Below, piece after piece: positions 19,573 to 31,069 of a stretch of DNA of 64,000 bases. Within the stretch, counting starts at the first letter, position 1; each line of letters begins with the position of its first letter. The position numbers and the translations under genes are program-made. This stretch comes from Tricholomella constricta. Lineage: Eukaryota; Basidiomycota; Agaricomycetes; Agaricales; Lyophyllaceae. The notes below the pieces were generated by a model, which was given only the letters and a program-made list of their open reading frames with translations, was not told where the DNA came from and ran no database searches. The stretch is from positions 124,001 to 188,000 of the forward strand of contig JAACJP010000026.1 in NCBI GenBank assembly GCA_013368375.1, written 5' to 3'.

Positions 19573-20814
19573 GTCTCTCTCTCAGCGGCATGGGTGAAGG
19601 GGGATGGATGGAGGGGTATGGTGGATACACGGATCTGGATCTTGAGTACCTATCTTTTCTAAAGTATGTATGTAATGCGCATGTACGCGGAGCACTTACT
19701 GTCGATGCCGAGAATCTGTATTGAGGATTATATACGGCTTGCGGGTACATGTACGCGGAGCAACCCTTGCTTGCTACTTGCTGTCAATGCCGAGAACCTG
19801 TATTGAGGATTTCATGACACTACCCCAACGCCCCACGTCCTCAATCCTCAATCCTCAGGCCTCAGTACTCAGTACTCAGTGCTCTCACACACTAACACCC
19901 ATTCCTCGTGACCTCGCTACGACTTCGGATGCACCGGCCCGGGCGGCCCAGGTGATGTGACAGTACTAGTATGACAGGCGCTATAAATAAACCTGTCGCT
20001 TATAATTATGGACACAACATGCACGCACATTCACCGGATCTCCTCGCGTGCATATCTACGTATACTTGAACGTGCTAAAACCTAACATATGCATTTATCG
20101 CAACGTTCAACGGCCGGCTCTTGAATCCCATTTCTTTTTCTGTACGTGGACATGTACATATGGCATGCCACAGTGCCATATTCCTGAACAAGTCCTCACA
20201 CTGGCACTGACTCGCAATCAATCTGGTTGAATGTTGATGTTGGTGGTGGAGACGACGAGCCGAGGCTAGAGGCTATTTTGTATATATCAGAGTAGACTGG
20301 ACCAGATATCGATACTTGGAATAAAATAAAATAAAAGGTGAGCTTGTATATGCATCGAGATATCGAGGGAGGGTACGTACTACCCGTGCGCTTGAGCAGT
20401 TGATGATTCATTGGATCATTCGCCCTGCGATCTGCAGTGGTTGATTCGATGTCAAGGTATTGCCAATGTTGACGCCAGAGAAAACAGCAATAGATTATAG
20501 TACGCACCGAAGAAACTATAATATCAAGTTCCGAGTCAAGTTGCAGCACAGGGAGTCATGCATCATGAGTGGGCAGTACTCAATATATAGCTCGTCTTGT
20601 GTCAACGAATTCGAATCCTCTGGAATCCGAGTCGTCAAGACTCAAGAGGTGTCCACTTTCCACGCGACTCGAACGACGCGGAGGCTAGAAAGGCCTCGGG
20701 CATTCGCCTCGCCTTTCACTGGCAAGTTGATGTAGGTGGGGAAACGAGAGCTGCCACTTCCATTGCACATCTCTGTTAGGGCGACTGTTGGTGTCATTCA
20801 TTTCTGGATTCTCA
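19573..20814. other. Intergenic region with short tandem duplications
   Basis: About 1.2 kb. It holds a direct duplication at 19681-19729 and 19749-19811 (listed separately), a run of short CCTCAAT/CTCAGTA repeats at about 19838-19880, and A/T-rich sequence near 19983-20010 with a TATAAATA stretch. I see no gene. Confidence 0.5.
19681..19811. repeat. Imperfect tandem duplication of about 50-60 bp
   Basis: Two copies (19681-19729 and 19749-19811) share ATGTACGCGGAGCA and the later block ATGCCGAGAA-CTGTATTGAGGATT. The second carries an insertion of about 14 bases. It lies just 3' of BCP1 and is probably a replication-slippage product. Confidence 0.8.
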
Positions 20815-21128
20815 TTCTCGTCGTCGTCGTCGTCGTCGGTACCAGCGGTCGGCGTCGGCGTACAGAAAGAAGCAGTGGCTTTCAGTGACGGCATCAACTG
20901 TACTTACATAGCAAGCAACGGCCCAGAATGTTGGTTCAAAGTATTATACTGGTCACAAAACAAAAAAGTCATGCAGACGGAGGAAAGAGCAATAGACAGA
21001 CAGCATTTGGAAAGCATCGAGAGACATCAATCCACCACGATTGATCAACAGGTCACCACTAGCAGGCACAACGAGCGCCTCGGACTCCCACTCAAGCCAG
21101 TGCCGGTGCCAGGTCAACTTCAACCGAG

Positions 21129-21588
21129 TCAACAATAAGAAAGAAACCACCTCGGCTCCTCCGTAAACCCCTCCTCCGCCATAATCTCTTTCAACTTCCT
21201 CATCTCCTCCTCCTTCGGTAGGAGCTCCTCATCAGGGGGGCCCGTACTACACGCCACCAGCCCCAGGACGATATGTGCGCGGCGGTTCCCCCATCCAACC
21301 AGGACCATCGTGTCGGGCCACACGGGGGCACACAGTTTTCGGAGGTGCTTGTTGATGGTGTACTCCCGCCTGTTGATTTCGTCTTGACGGTCCGTGCCGC
21401 TGAGGGCGGGGTCGATGGGCTCAAGCCGCTCGCCGCATTCGAAGGAGGCCTTGTCGGGCAGGGGGAAGCCGAAGAAGACGGACCCTTTCAGGCTGGCGGA
21501 GCGTAGAAGGCGGATGCGGGTCCCTGGTTCGTTGCGCATGAGCAGTGTAATACTTATAAATGCGAGAATGTGATTGCGTACCAGTCAT
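21129..21588 (-). CDS. Unknown small protein, array copy 1
   Basis: Two exons: 21588-21582 (ATGACTG) and 21523-21129, with a 58 nt GT-AG intron. The product is about 134 residues, starting MTGTRIRLLRSASLKGSVFF and ending EEPRWFLSYC. It contains the motifs GFPLPDKASFE, PVWPDTMVLVGWG and LPKEEEMRKLKEIM. No signal peptide or membrane helix is seen, and I do not recognise the family. The splice start is preferred because it keeps frame in all three copies, whereas an unspliced ATG just upstream of exon 2 is out of frame in copy 3. Conservation of frame across three copies argues that it is translated. Confidence 0.65.
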
Positions 21589-22238
21589 AGTTGGAGTGGC
21601 AGGGATGTAATGGTGGTTGTGCAAGTTGAGCGACCCTTGTGCCAGTCACATCAACGTCTAACAACTTGTGTACTTTAAACCGACGGTGTCATTTCGAAGA
21701 GGACTCCTGAAAGACAAGGCTCTATGAGTAAATATCTCTGGCATGCCTATTGTGGCTTTCCAAAACAGCCCAAGAATTGACACCATAGGCTTTCATACTT
21801 ACTTATTCTGAACATACTCTGGATTCCTCCTTACCAGCCAGCCAGCCAGTCAGTCTATGCAATTGAGCTGCCAGCATTGAAATTTGCTCTTACAGTTTTG
21901 TTTCAAGGAAAGAAAGTGATTTTCGAGGATAAATTCTGGACTCTCGTCGTCGCCGGTCGGTACCAGCGGCGGCGGCCGCGTCGGCGTATACTTATAAAGA
22001 AGCACAGTGGTTTTCGGTGACGGCCTCGCGGCCCGGGATGTTGGTTTAAAATATTATACTGGTCACAAAGAAAAATGGACATGCAGACGGAGGAAAGAAG
22101 CTAGTAGAGCAACAGACAGCATTTGGAAAGCATCGAGAAATATCGATCCACCATGATTGATCAATAGGTCACCACTGACAGGCACAACGAGCGCCTCGGA
22201 CTCCCTGCCAGTGCCAGTGGCCAACTCCAACTTCAACT

Positions 22239-22695
22239 TCAACAATAAGAAAAAAACCACCTCGGCTCCTCCGTAAACCCCTCGCTCACCATAATCTCCT
22301 TCAACTTCCTCATCTCCTCCTCCTTCGGTATGAGCCCATTATTGGGGGGGCTCGTACATGCCACCAGCGCCAGGACGATATGTGCGCAGCGTTCCCGCCA
22401 TCCAACCAGGACCATCGTGTCGGGCCACACGGGGGCACACAGTTTTCGGAGGTGCTTGTTGATGGTGTACTCCCGCCTGTTGATTTCGTCTTGACGGTCC
22501 GTGCCGCTGAGGGCGGGGTCGATGGGCTCAAGCCGCTCGCCGCATTCGAAGGAGGCCTTGTCGGGCAGGGGGAAGCCGAAGAAGACGGACCCTTTCAGGC
22601 TGGCGGAGCGTAGAAGGCGGACGCGGGTCCCTGGTTCGTTGCGCATGAGCAGTGTAATACTTATAAATGCGAGAATGTGATTGCGTACCAGTCAT
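22239..22695 (-). CDS. Unknown small protein, array copy 2
   Basis: Same structure as copy 1, with the start exon at 22695-22689. The N-terminal two-thirds is almost identical to copy 1, and I read the 58 nt intron as identical too. The C-terminal third differs: the segment after PDTMVLVGW reads RERCAHIVLALVACT instead of GNRRAHIVLGLVACS, and the region before KEEEMRKLKEIM is changed and one residue shorter. The frame stays open to TGA, with EEPRWFFSYC at the end. The function is unknown. Confidence 0.62.
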
Positions 22696-23293
22696 AGTTG
22701 GAGTGGCAGGGATGTAATGGTGGTTGTGCAAGCTGAGCGACCCTTGTGCCAGTCACATCAACGTCTAACAGCTTATGTACTTTAAACCAATGTTGTCATT
22801 TCGAAGAGGACTCCTGAAAGACACACGGGCTCTATGAGTAAATATCTCCGGCATGCCTATTGTGGCTTTCCAAAACAGCTCAAGAGAACTGACACCATAG
22901 GCTTTTGCCATACTTACTGAACATGCTCTGGATTCCTCTGAATCCTTACCAGCCAGCCAGCCAGTCAGTCTGTGCAATTGAGCTGCCAGCATTGAAATTT
23001 GCTCTTACAGTATTGTTTCAAGGAACGAAAGTGATTTTCGAGGATAAATTCTGGACTCTCGTCGTCGCCGGTCGGTACCAGCGGCGGCGGCCGCGTCGGC
23101 ACAGTGGTTTTCAGTGACGGCCTCGCGGCCCGGGATGTTGGTTCAAAATATTATACTTGTCACAAGAAAAATGGACATGCAGACAGAGGAAAGAGGCTAG
23201 TAGAGCAACAGACAACATTTAGAAAGCATCGAGACACAACAATCCACCATCACCAGAAACAACGAGCAGCGCCAGTGACCTGCCAGTGCAACT

Positions 23294-23753
23294 TCAACAA
23301 TAAGGAATAAACCACCTCGGCTCCTCTGTAAACCCCTCCCCCGCCATAATCTCCTTCAACTTCCTCATCTCCTCCTCCTTCGGTAGGAGCTCCTCATCAG
23401 GGGGGCTCGTACTACACGCCACCAGCCCCAGGATGATATGTGGGCGGCGGTTCCCCCATCCAACCAGGACCATCGTGTCGGGCCACACGGGCTCACATAT
23501 GTTTCGGAGGTGCCTGTTGATGATGTGATCCCGCGCGTTGAGTGCGGCTTCACGGTCCCTGCCGGTGAGGGAGGGGTCGAGGGGCTCGAGCCGCTCGCCA
23601 AGTTCGAAGGAGGCCTTGTCGGGCAGGGGGAAACCGAAAAAGACGGACCCACGCAGGCTGGCGGCGCGTAGAAGGCGGATGCGTGTCCCTGTCCGTTGCG
23701 CATGAGCAATGTATGTAACTTTGATGCAGAGATATTTGAATTGTACCAGTCAT
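23294..23753 (-). CDS. Unknown small protein, array copy 3
   Basis: The start exon is at 23753-23747 and exon 2 begins at 23688 after a 58 nt intron. The middle has many substitutions relative to copies 1 and 2 (RDREAALNARDHIINRHLRN against TDRQDEINRREYTINKHLRK), yet the C-terminal part resembles copy 1 more than copy 2. A single base is missing just before exon 2, which would break any unspliced reading but is harmless if the intron is removed. That supports the two-exon model. The function is unknown. Confidence 0.62.
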
Positions 23754-24060
23754 AGTTGGAGTGGCAGGGATGCGATGGTGGTAGTGCAAGTTGAGCGAAC
23801 CTTGTGGTCGTGGTCACATCAAGCTACAACAGCCAGACAACAGTTTACTTTGAACCGACGGTGTCATTTCGAAGAGGACGACACATTGGCTTTATGAGTA
23901 AATATCGCTTTCCAAATCAGCCCATGAAGAGAATTGACACCGTAGGTTGCCATACTTACTCTTATCACTTTGCTTCGAATATACTTTGCATTCCTCCTTG
24001 CCAGCCAGCCGGCCAGTTTGGGTGCAATTGAGGTGGGCTGGAGCAAAAAGCAATTGAAAA

Positions 24061-24674
24061 TGTAACGAAGAATCTCACAGATAACACCCATCTGCCAAAG
24101 GGTGCAAACGGTCACCGTACAACAACGACTGGGTTACGTTCTTCACGGCGTTCAGGTTCTTCAAGTTGGCCTTACGTCCGCCCCCGCCCCCCGCGCCGAC
24201 GCGCATAATGCGGAGTGCTTTTTCTGGTGGAGCATGGCGGCGGTGCGGGGTGTTTTGCGCGCGGGGGAGGGCAGGCGTATGCCATGGGTGCGCATATATG
24301 TGTACCGTACTTGGACTTGGACTTGTACTTGGATTTGGAGGATGGCTCATCTATTTTGGGGCAGATGGCGCATGTGCGGCACTGTTGGGATGCATCGCGC
24401 CACAATCACTGGTGTTTCAAAGCTTTCTTGTCCAATGGGGGCAGTAGATGTATAGAAATCAAGAGAGCTTTAAGTCGCGGTTATAAAAACAATGGCCTTT
24501 TCGTCATCATGAAATAATCTGAACGCTTCCGTCCCGATCTCTTTCGCCACACTCAGCCCCGTGCGCTATCGAGTTGAGTAAGTCCAGTATCAGCATAGAC
24601 AAAGTACGTAGGATAAAACAAGACAGCTACAACAAAAAAATAAGTCATACATATAAGTATCAAATTCAGAATAC

Positions 24675-24706
<32 letters not shown>

Positions 24707-24744
24707 CAAGGACCCCAAAGGCAGTAAAGATTAGTATCCTGCCT
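24061..24744. other. Intergenic region with an ATC microsatellite
   Basis: About 680 bp between the array and the next gene's 3' end. It includes an (ATC)n run at roughly 24676-24706. Short open frames on both strands near 24100-24450 show no recognisable domain. Confidence 0.5.
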
Positions 24745-26565
24745 TCAATTGACCGACCTGAACACCTGATTTCTCGGCATCTGAAGGCTGTGGCCCGTCC
24801 CAAGCGTCCCCCCACTGCCACTCACACTTTCCTGGACCTGGCCGAAGCCCATCTGCCCAATGACGTCATCAATCGCAGATATACTGCCCCCGCCTCCAGT
24901 CGTGGAGCCATGCCGGACGGTAGTAGCCCCGCTCAGATTCGATTCCATCGAGTGCTGTGTATCCGCCGAGCCCTTCTTCGATTGCACCGGCGCGTGGCTG
25001 CGGCTGCGCTGCGACGCCGCGTCGACCGCACTGTACGCCGGCGGGTTCACGCGCCGTCGCGGCTGCGAGCTCTCGCCGCTCAGCTCGGGCAGCAGCGATG
25101 GCGGCGGCATCTGAACTGGCGGCGAGTTGGGGGAATCGTACACGGGGATGATGGCCCCGTCTGCGCGTTTGCGGTCCGCGAGGTTCGTGCTGGATCCCTG
25201 GCGCGAGGCCGCCGTGGGCGAGGGGCTGAGCGTGAAGGGCACGATGATCTCTTCCCGGTTCATGCCCCCGTATTGGTTGGGTGGCGGCGGCGAGGGCGAA
25301 AGGGTGCGCGCTACCGGCTGGGGGGAGGCAGTCGAATATGGCGCCACCGAGTGGTTGACGGAGCCGAAGTACGAAAGGGAGTTGACGCTGCTCGAGTGCG
25401 TGTGCATGGTGCCGCTGGTGGGGCTCATCGGCGGTTGGCTGCTTGGGGAGGTCCCAAAACTGCGGTCCATCCGTTGGTATGCCAAACCGACGCCGCCCGA
25501 TTTCTGGGAAATGTCAGACATGTTTCTTGAGTGCCCCGGTCCGTCGACATAGCCCTGTGATGCTGCAGCCGTTGCATGCCGTTTCTGTCTCTTGCGATAC
25601 ATGAAGAAGGCAATGATTCCGGCCAGGACTAAAACAGCAACACCCCCGATCACACCGCCAATGATCGGTCCAGGGGAGGTTGTCGACTTCTTTCCAGGAG
25701 TTTTCCAGACCAGATCCGGCAGGCCTTCAAAGAGATTGTAAAATAACGTCATTTCCGCGATTTGAAAAGATACAAACCTTTATCGTGGATTACTCTGGCC
25801 TCCTGCGGATTGAATCTTTGATCACTCCATGTGCTGGCTGTGTCAGAAAAGGCCATGAGCAAGCGTGGCAGAGCAGGAAGGTCGTACTCACGGTCTTTAG
25901 CAGCGTAGGCAGGAATCGCTACGTCGCTGGGTAGCTCTACCTCGGCAGGGTAATACCTAACATCCAACGTCAATGACGCGTCCAAGGCAGTGTGATGGGG
26001 GAAACGACTTCGTACGTATCAGATAGCTTATTCCCACAATTGATCTTATATATGGCCCAACTACATTGATGAAACGAGCGTCAACAAGGTTCGACAGCAG
26101 ATAGGGTACTGAACACACTTTCGCACACCGGCATCCGATCCCTGGCACAATGCGCAAACCGAAAGAAGGTTGTATGCTGCCCAAGAACTGCAGAATTTGT
26201 AAGTATTTTTTGGCTATAGCTGACAGATTCGGGCGACGTCTCACCAGTTACACAGGTCAGCTTCAGTTGTATTCTCACCGGGGGCGTTATAACCGTTCCT
26301 CGGGTCTGTCAAGGCGGGGACATTCCAGCCTGTCCTCGCACCAGTCAATCCATACGTAGAACAATAGCAATTCATGTAGGATCTCACTGGGTCCTTGACA
26401 CCTTCCAAGCACATTCGCAGCCAAATCGCAGGGCGAGATGTTTTTCGAATTGTCGGCCCACGAATACTCGGGCCTGCAGACTGCGGTAGATCCATAGGCG
26501 CGCGCAGTAAGACGAGCAGTGACCGATGTTGCATAGGCCACAACAAGAACAGGTACCAAGAACAT
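24745..26565 (-). CDS. Single-helix surface protein with Cys-rich ectodomain
   Basis: Several exons. MFLVPVLVVAYATSVTA is a likely signal peptide. The ectodomain follows a pattern I associate with agaricomycete surface proteins: CRPEYSWADNSKNISPC, WNVPAL, ADLCNCSWAAYNLLSVCALCQ, then YYPAEVELPSDVAIPAYA. Next come a Gly/Ala/Val/Leu/Ile transmembrane helix (GPIIGGVIGGVAVLVLAGII) and a basic stop-transfer YRKRQKRH. The cytoplasmic tail of about 270 residues is rich in Ser, Pro and Gly. The exon joins were worked out by eye from conserved phase and motifs. The ligand and role are unknown; a plasma-membrane or wall-sensing role is only a guess from topology. An upstream in-frame ATG at 26703 exists but would bury the signal peptide. 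Confidence 0.8.
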
Positions 26566-27458
26566 TGCTATGGACACTGAGCTCGAGCTGCCTGAAAAGC
26601 CCTGCGAACCGCCACAGAACGATGGGTGGACAAAAACTGACAGAGGCGAACTACGTGCGGTTCGGTTGGTGATTATAAAGTGGGAGATGAAAGCATTTGC
26701 CATCAGAACATATGGAGATAAAGACCTTTCCCGGCTGCCCCGGACAGCCGATCTAGAATCGAGGACATGTGAGCTGTTAGTCCCTCTGGTCAGCCAAGTG
26801 CAAACGGAGACGAGCGCATGGCTATGCTGTCGGCGCTAGAGACAAGACGCGGCTATCTAAGATAGAAGCCAAGCAGCTTTTGTTGTCCAATCTCTCAGAC
26901 GGGAAACAAAAAGGTTGCCGTGAGACGCTTTTATGAACGTGTTGACACGCGTATTGTACCTTGCAACGCATCATGAGCTGAGAGCTCAGACGTTCTTGAA
27001 AAAAGTCGGAACTGTGTAGAACTGAGGAATCCCTTGCCAACCGAATGCTCGACTTTGTTAATGAAGGGACAAAATCGATGGGGTCTGGATCCCGTCCAAT
27101 TTATATGTCATCCCACGACGGCGAAGAAGCATTAGTTTCTTCCTTCTCGAAGCACATGTTTCAGTACCAAACCAGATTCTGCACCCACTTTCTCACTGCT
27201 AATCCCCACACGCTGCCGACCCGCCTAGTCGCGACATTGACTGGGTTACGGAATGGAGTTTCGAAGACGTCCCAAAATGATCCATATGAACCCGCGAATG
27301 TCCGTGCGCTGGGTAGGCTCCCGCAAAGCGGGTACGAAAGGAAAAACAGATGTGGAGGAGGCGATGGTGTCGCACTTCCGAACGATAAGGAGTGGTAACA
27401 GGGCAAGAATAGAGAAGCGACTATGCGCAAGGTGCATAAGCCCAAAAACCCAGACCAG
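26566..27458. other. Intergenic region, no gene recognised
   Basis: About 890 bp between the start of the surface protein gene and the end of the Rsc1/2-like gene. Open frames such as 27045-27398 lack motifs and plausible splice extensions. It probably contains the surface-protein promoter. Confidence 0.4.
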
Positions 27459-30437
27459 CTAAGCTTCGACGCCGGATCCCTTGAAGATGGATCTCAACGT
27501 TTCAGTAACAGTAGGCGGGACATCTAGGCGACCACGTTTCGAACCCTGAGTCGCGGGATCAGCATCGACATCCATAGCGCCAGGATCCGGCTCCGCGACC
27601 TCTCGTTTCCTCTTGGCCGCGAGGAAATGAAGGTACGCCAGGCTATATTTGGGTTTCGTGGGCCGAGCCATGTCGACCGGCGGCGCGGGGAACCAAAGAA
27701 CTTCATTAGTTTCGGGGTCGCGCTCGAAATGTTTCGCTTCAATAAGAAATGCACAGACTGGATCAGTAACGGACGGCGAGGAATGGACTGGTCAAACAAC
27801 AACGCGTACCAGTTTCAGCAGGTAATTTTTCAATGTGCGCACCATGACCAAGAGCATGCAGACCACCCGCGGCAGTGACGACTGACCTGTCCGGGCCGTT
27901 CGGCTTCTGAGTGTGGACCTGCAATTGTTGAGAGAGATTAGGTGGCTGATGATTGAACACTGTTGCGCCGCTAGCAGCGCTCATGCCCTGGGCGCCTGTC
28001 CCAGCGTAGCCTTTTGTGCTGCTCGGTCCTACATCGCCTCCATTTCTCCTCGCTCTTAAAGTTCTCCCGTTTGTCGAACTTTCCCCTTGGTTGTCGTTCC
28101 CCTGATGCTCAACAAGATCGACAGCTATGATCCCACCCGGCCCTTTGATTCCCCGTCCTATAAAGGGACTCGGCAGCCTGCTCGGCATCACCGTTCTCTC
28201 GAATGGATATATTGGCATGAACTCTGTGCTCTTCCGAACTTCTTCCGGCACGCACGAGTTCCAGTTCTTGATCTTGACAAAGACTCGGTCACGATCGTTG
28301 TACCGTGAATCGCAGACATATAAAGGAAAGCCGAGGTACCAAAAGGGTGGTCGAGGACGGCCACGAATGTGGCGCGCTGTGAATTGACATGCTATTTTCT
28401 CAATGACATCCTCCAAGGGATGATCGGCGAAGTGACCTCCATGTGCGACATGTTAATCAGTAAAGTCACAGCGAACAGATTTGCACTCACTGGTCTTGAA
28501 TACTTCGCCTTCCCAGAACGTCCTATCCGATGGATGAAACGTCTGATTCGAAGATACAAAGTCAATCCCGTGGACACAGGAGGCCAAAAAATAGCAACAT
28601 AGACAACTGACCTGTTCTGGCCGATAGTACCAAGAAACTGTCAAACCCGGTTGACCCTTTTTAGAACTGTATGCCCCACATGTCAAACTATGTCCACAGA
28701 TGATGAGAAGATGCTCGTACGCTTCATCAGACACCCAACATCTGAACACCTGGGCAATAATTGGCCGGCTGGGATCATCTGGATTGCTCAAATGCACCCA
28801 GTCCGCTAGCTTCAAAGTCCAGCCCTTGTAGTGCACTTGGTCAACAAATGTTCTGTCTTTGGTCGACACTCGATGTGTAGTGACCCCCGCAACACCATCT
28901 CCATCCCCGCCGTGAACGGGCTTTACGTTGCCAGGACCAGCGCGCAATGCAGCAAAATTGGTGGAGCTATGATATGGTGGCTCAAGAGGGGAGTTATAGG
29001 AAATAAGGGCTTGATAGAGACGCTGGCAAAGTGTAATCAATGATCAGCAGGTGACAGAAAGATTTCGACAATTGACAGACCTGGAGAAGAAGAACGCGAC
29101 CGTATGGCTCTGTGCTTGGTTTGTGCCATCGACGAGCTTTTTCGAAGAGGCGGGCCATATCGACGTCAAATTCTTTTGAGATTTGGTAACCCTTGGAACG
29201 AGCCCGACTCTAAACAAGATCAAGTTTAATTGCCATTTTCCAAACAAGGACGAACTTACTTCTATCAACTTCAAGGAAAGAGGTGACTGCAAGGGGATTA
29301 GCGAGCTTAATGAATGGTGGACGTTCGTCTAACCGAGAACGATAGATGAGGCATCGTTGTTTCTTCAGGGATGACCTCAAGGGCGGCAGCAAGCCGATTG
29401 CCACTGCGAATAGATTAGGAGATGCCCCAATAAGAACGGAGCTTTGACGAACATGACATCTTTATAGCTCTTTATAGCATGCACAATCTCCGCTATTCGT
29501 TCCTGTCGACGCATTACCACCAACACTCTGGTATATCATGAAACCAGACCCACCTGGCTGACATCTTCTGACCACCCCTCATCACCAAGCCCTGGCCATC
29601 TCGGAAGGCCTTTCTCAAGCTGCTTGACAATCTCTTCACTCTCCTGGTCTTTCCCCATTACATTCGGCACCCCGTCGTCCCCTTGGCCGTCGTCCGACAT
29701 GATGTCGACGTCTATATCAGGAGAAATTTGAGCTGATCTTGGGCGAATTGCTATCGCCTTTGTATGTGTCAAGTGATGGATGCTTGTACTTGCTGCAGGT
29801 ATCGGTGTACTGCGCGTCACTGGTGTCGACGTGCGGACGGGGGTCGGGGTGTACGAAGCGGAGAGTACAGGCGCAGGAGTAGGTGCAGAGGAAGGTGTGG
29901 AACCGTGTCGAGAGACCTCTTCTTCCTCCTCGACTTTATGCACTTTCTGAGCGGATGAGGGCGGCGGTGATGTTCGGGTAAATGGCAGAACAGATCTCTT
30001 CTTCCATTCAGTTTCCAATGTCGCCTGTGGAGATGCGTTGGCGTACACGTTCCTTAAATTCAATTACATAGCGAACCTTCAATGTTTTCGCGTCCATTGC
30101 GATTTGACTTGTCGGCTCATTGTAAAACAAGGCATTCCAGAACACGAGAGATATATCCGTGTATATATCCGCGGCGTCTTTATATCTTCCTTTCTCAATA
30201 CCATTCTTGATATTATTTAAGCATCGTGGTTCTGGAATAACCTACTACAGATGAACAAGCCATTACGCGAAACAATGATTTATACCGACTCACCTCATAA
30301 TATTGCGGCCAATCCGTTCGATCAACCAATTCCAGAAACATCCCAGCGAGCTGGCGCTTTCCTTTCGTCGCTGTCATCGAGAGTATAATATTGAGGACCT
30401 CCATTGCGGCCGCCGTCTGGAATGATGTAAGAGGCAT
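27459..30437 (-). CDS. RSC1: Rsc1/Rsc2-like subunit of the RSC chromatin remodeller
   Basis: A multi-exon gene from ATG 30437 to TAG at 27461-27459. Bromodomain 1 includes WPQYYEVIPEPRCLNNIKNG and WNALFYNEPTSQIA. A Ser/Thr/Pro linker with an acidic part follows. A divergent bromodomain 2 has ARSKGYQISKEFDVDMARLF and YGRVLLLQRLYQALIS. A BAH domain follows with WTLKLADWVHLSNPDDPSRP, WYYRPEQTFHPSDRTFWEGE and VFKTS, then the LEDVIEKIACQF and YIRG-like block typical of Rsc1/2. The C-terminus is polar with a short basic stretch. RSC is the abundant SWI/SNF-class remodeller; this subunit reads acetyl-lysine and contacts nucleosomes. The double bromodomain plus BAH arrangement separates it from other fungal bromodomain proteins. 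Confidence 0.88.
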
Positions 30438-31069
30438 ACTGGGTAGGAAAAGGAAGGCTAAGGGAAGGGAGAAACAGAGTTGCCGAGGTCACACAGGGTC
30501 ACGCTAAAGAAAATCACGAGGTATGTGACGCGTTCTTTGGCTTTGCTTGATCAGAAGGTGGAAGGCAAACGACGTGTAAACAGCGCCTTCGCCGATTTCG
30601 GCTTTTGGCTCCGTCTTGTCACGAACTTTCAAGCTGGACATCGTCCAACGCCGCCCTTCATGGATTGCCAGAACATCCTCAAATTTTGTTTTTTGCTCAT
30701 GTAAGTACACTACGCAACTGCAGACAATAAGAGACTGAGCTTTGAGTCATGTAGATACGTACTACAAATGGACTTATCCGCGTCTTGAAACCGATAGCAA
30801 GTACTTTAGTAGTACCCTGCAGACGGCTCTAAGCATGGCTATTCAAACATTCAGGTATATATCAATCCTGTCCAAGTTGGTAAAGTCCAATGGAGATATG
30901 ATCATACACTCCGCCGCCATCCTTCCAATTCATTTCCAACCGCCAATCCTGTCGCCAAAAGCGAACGTCGTTATGTCTTCAAGATTCGTTAATTTCCAAT
31001 TCGGCCCCCACGTCGTGCCGTGCATGAACCAAAATAATCGCGGCAAACCTCGCGTCGTCGTTGTCGTCA
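30438..31069. other. Intergenic region upstream of the Rsc1/2-like gene
   Basis: About 630 bp, probably the promoter of the Rsc1/2-like gene and the 3' flank of the zinc-finger gene. No other gene or repeat is visible. Confidence 0.4.

Larger units (their letters stand above)
20815..24060 (-). repeat. Threefold tandem array of about 1.1 kb gene-bearing units
   Basis: Three similar units follow each other. Matching landmarks recur at a spacing of about 1,115 and then about 1,050 bp: for example the CAGCCAGCCAGCCAGTC block at 21838, 22953 and (diverged) 24003, and the ATGACTG start exons ending at 21588, 22695 and 23753. Each unit holds one small minus-strand gene plus conserved non-coding flanks, including a GTC/CGT trinucleotide block and GCAGACGGAGGAAAGA or a close variant. 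The left part of the first unit carries an uninterrupted CGT run (about 20818-20838). Confidence 0.9.

Noticed and set aside
20605..20625. tRNA B-box-like TTCGAATCC
   Set aside because: No acceptor stem, A box or anticodon arm nearby.
22765..22992. Minus-strand 75-codon frame upstream of array copy 2
   Set aside because: The matching region in copy 1 carries an in-frame stop and copy 3 reads differently, so it is more likely 5' UTR exon and intron than protein.
20815..24060. CRISPR-like array
   Set aside because: The repeats are about 1.1 kb gene-bearing units in a eukaryotic setting, with no short repeat-spacer pattern.
24102..24517. Overlapping open frames right of the array
   Set aside because: Several frames are open on both strands because of GC-rich composition, and none has a domain or splice continuation.
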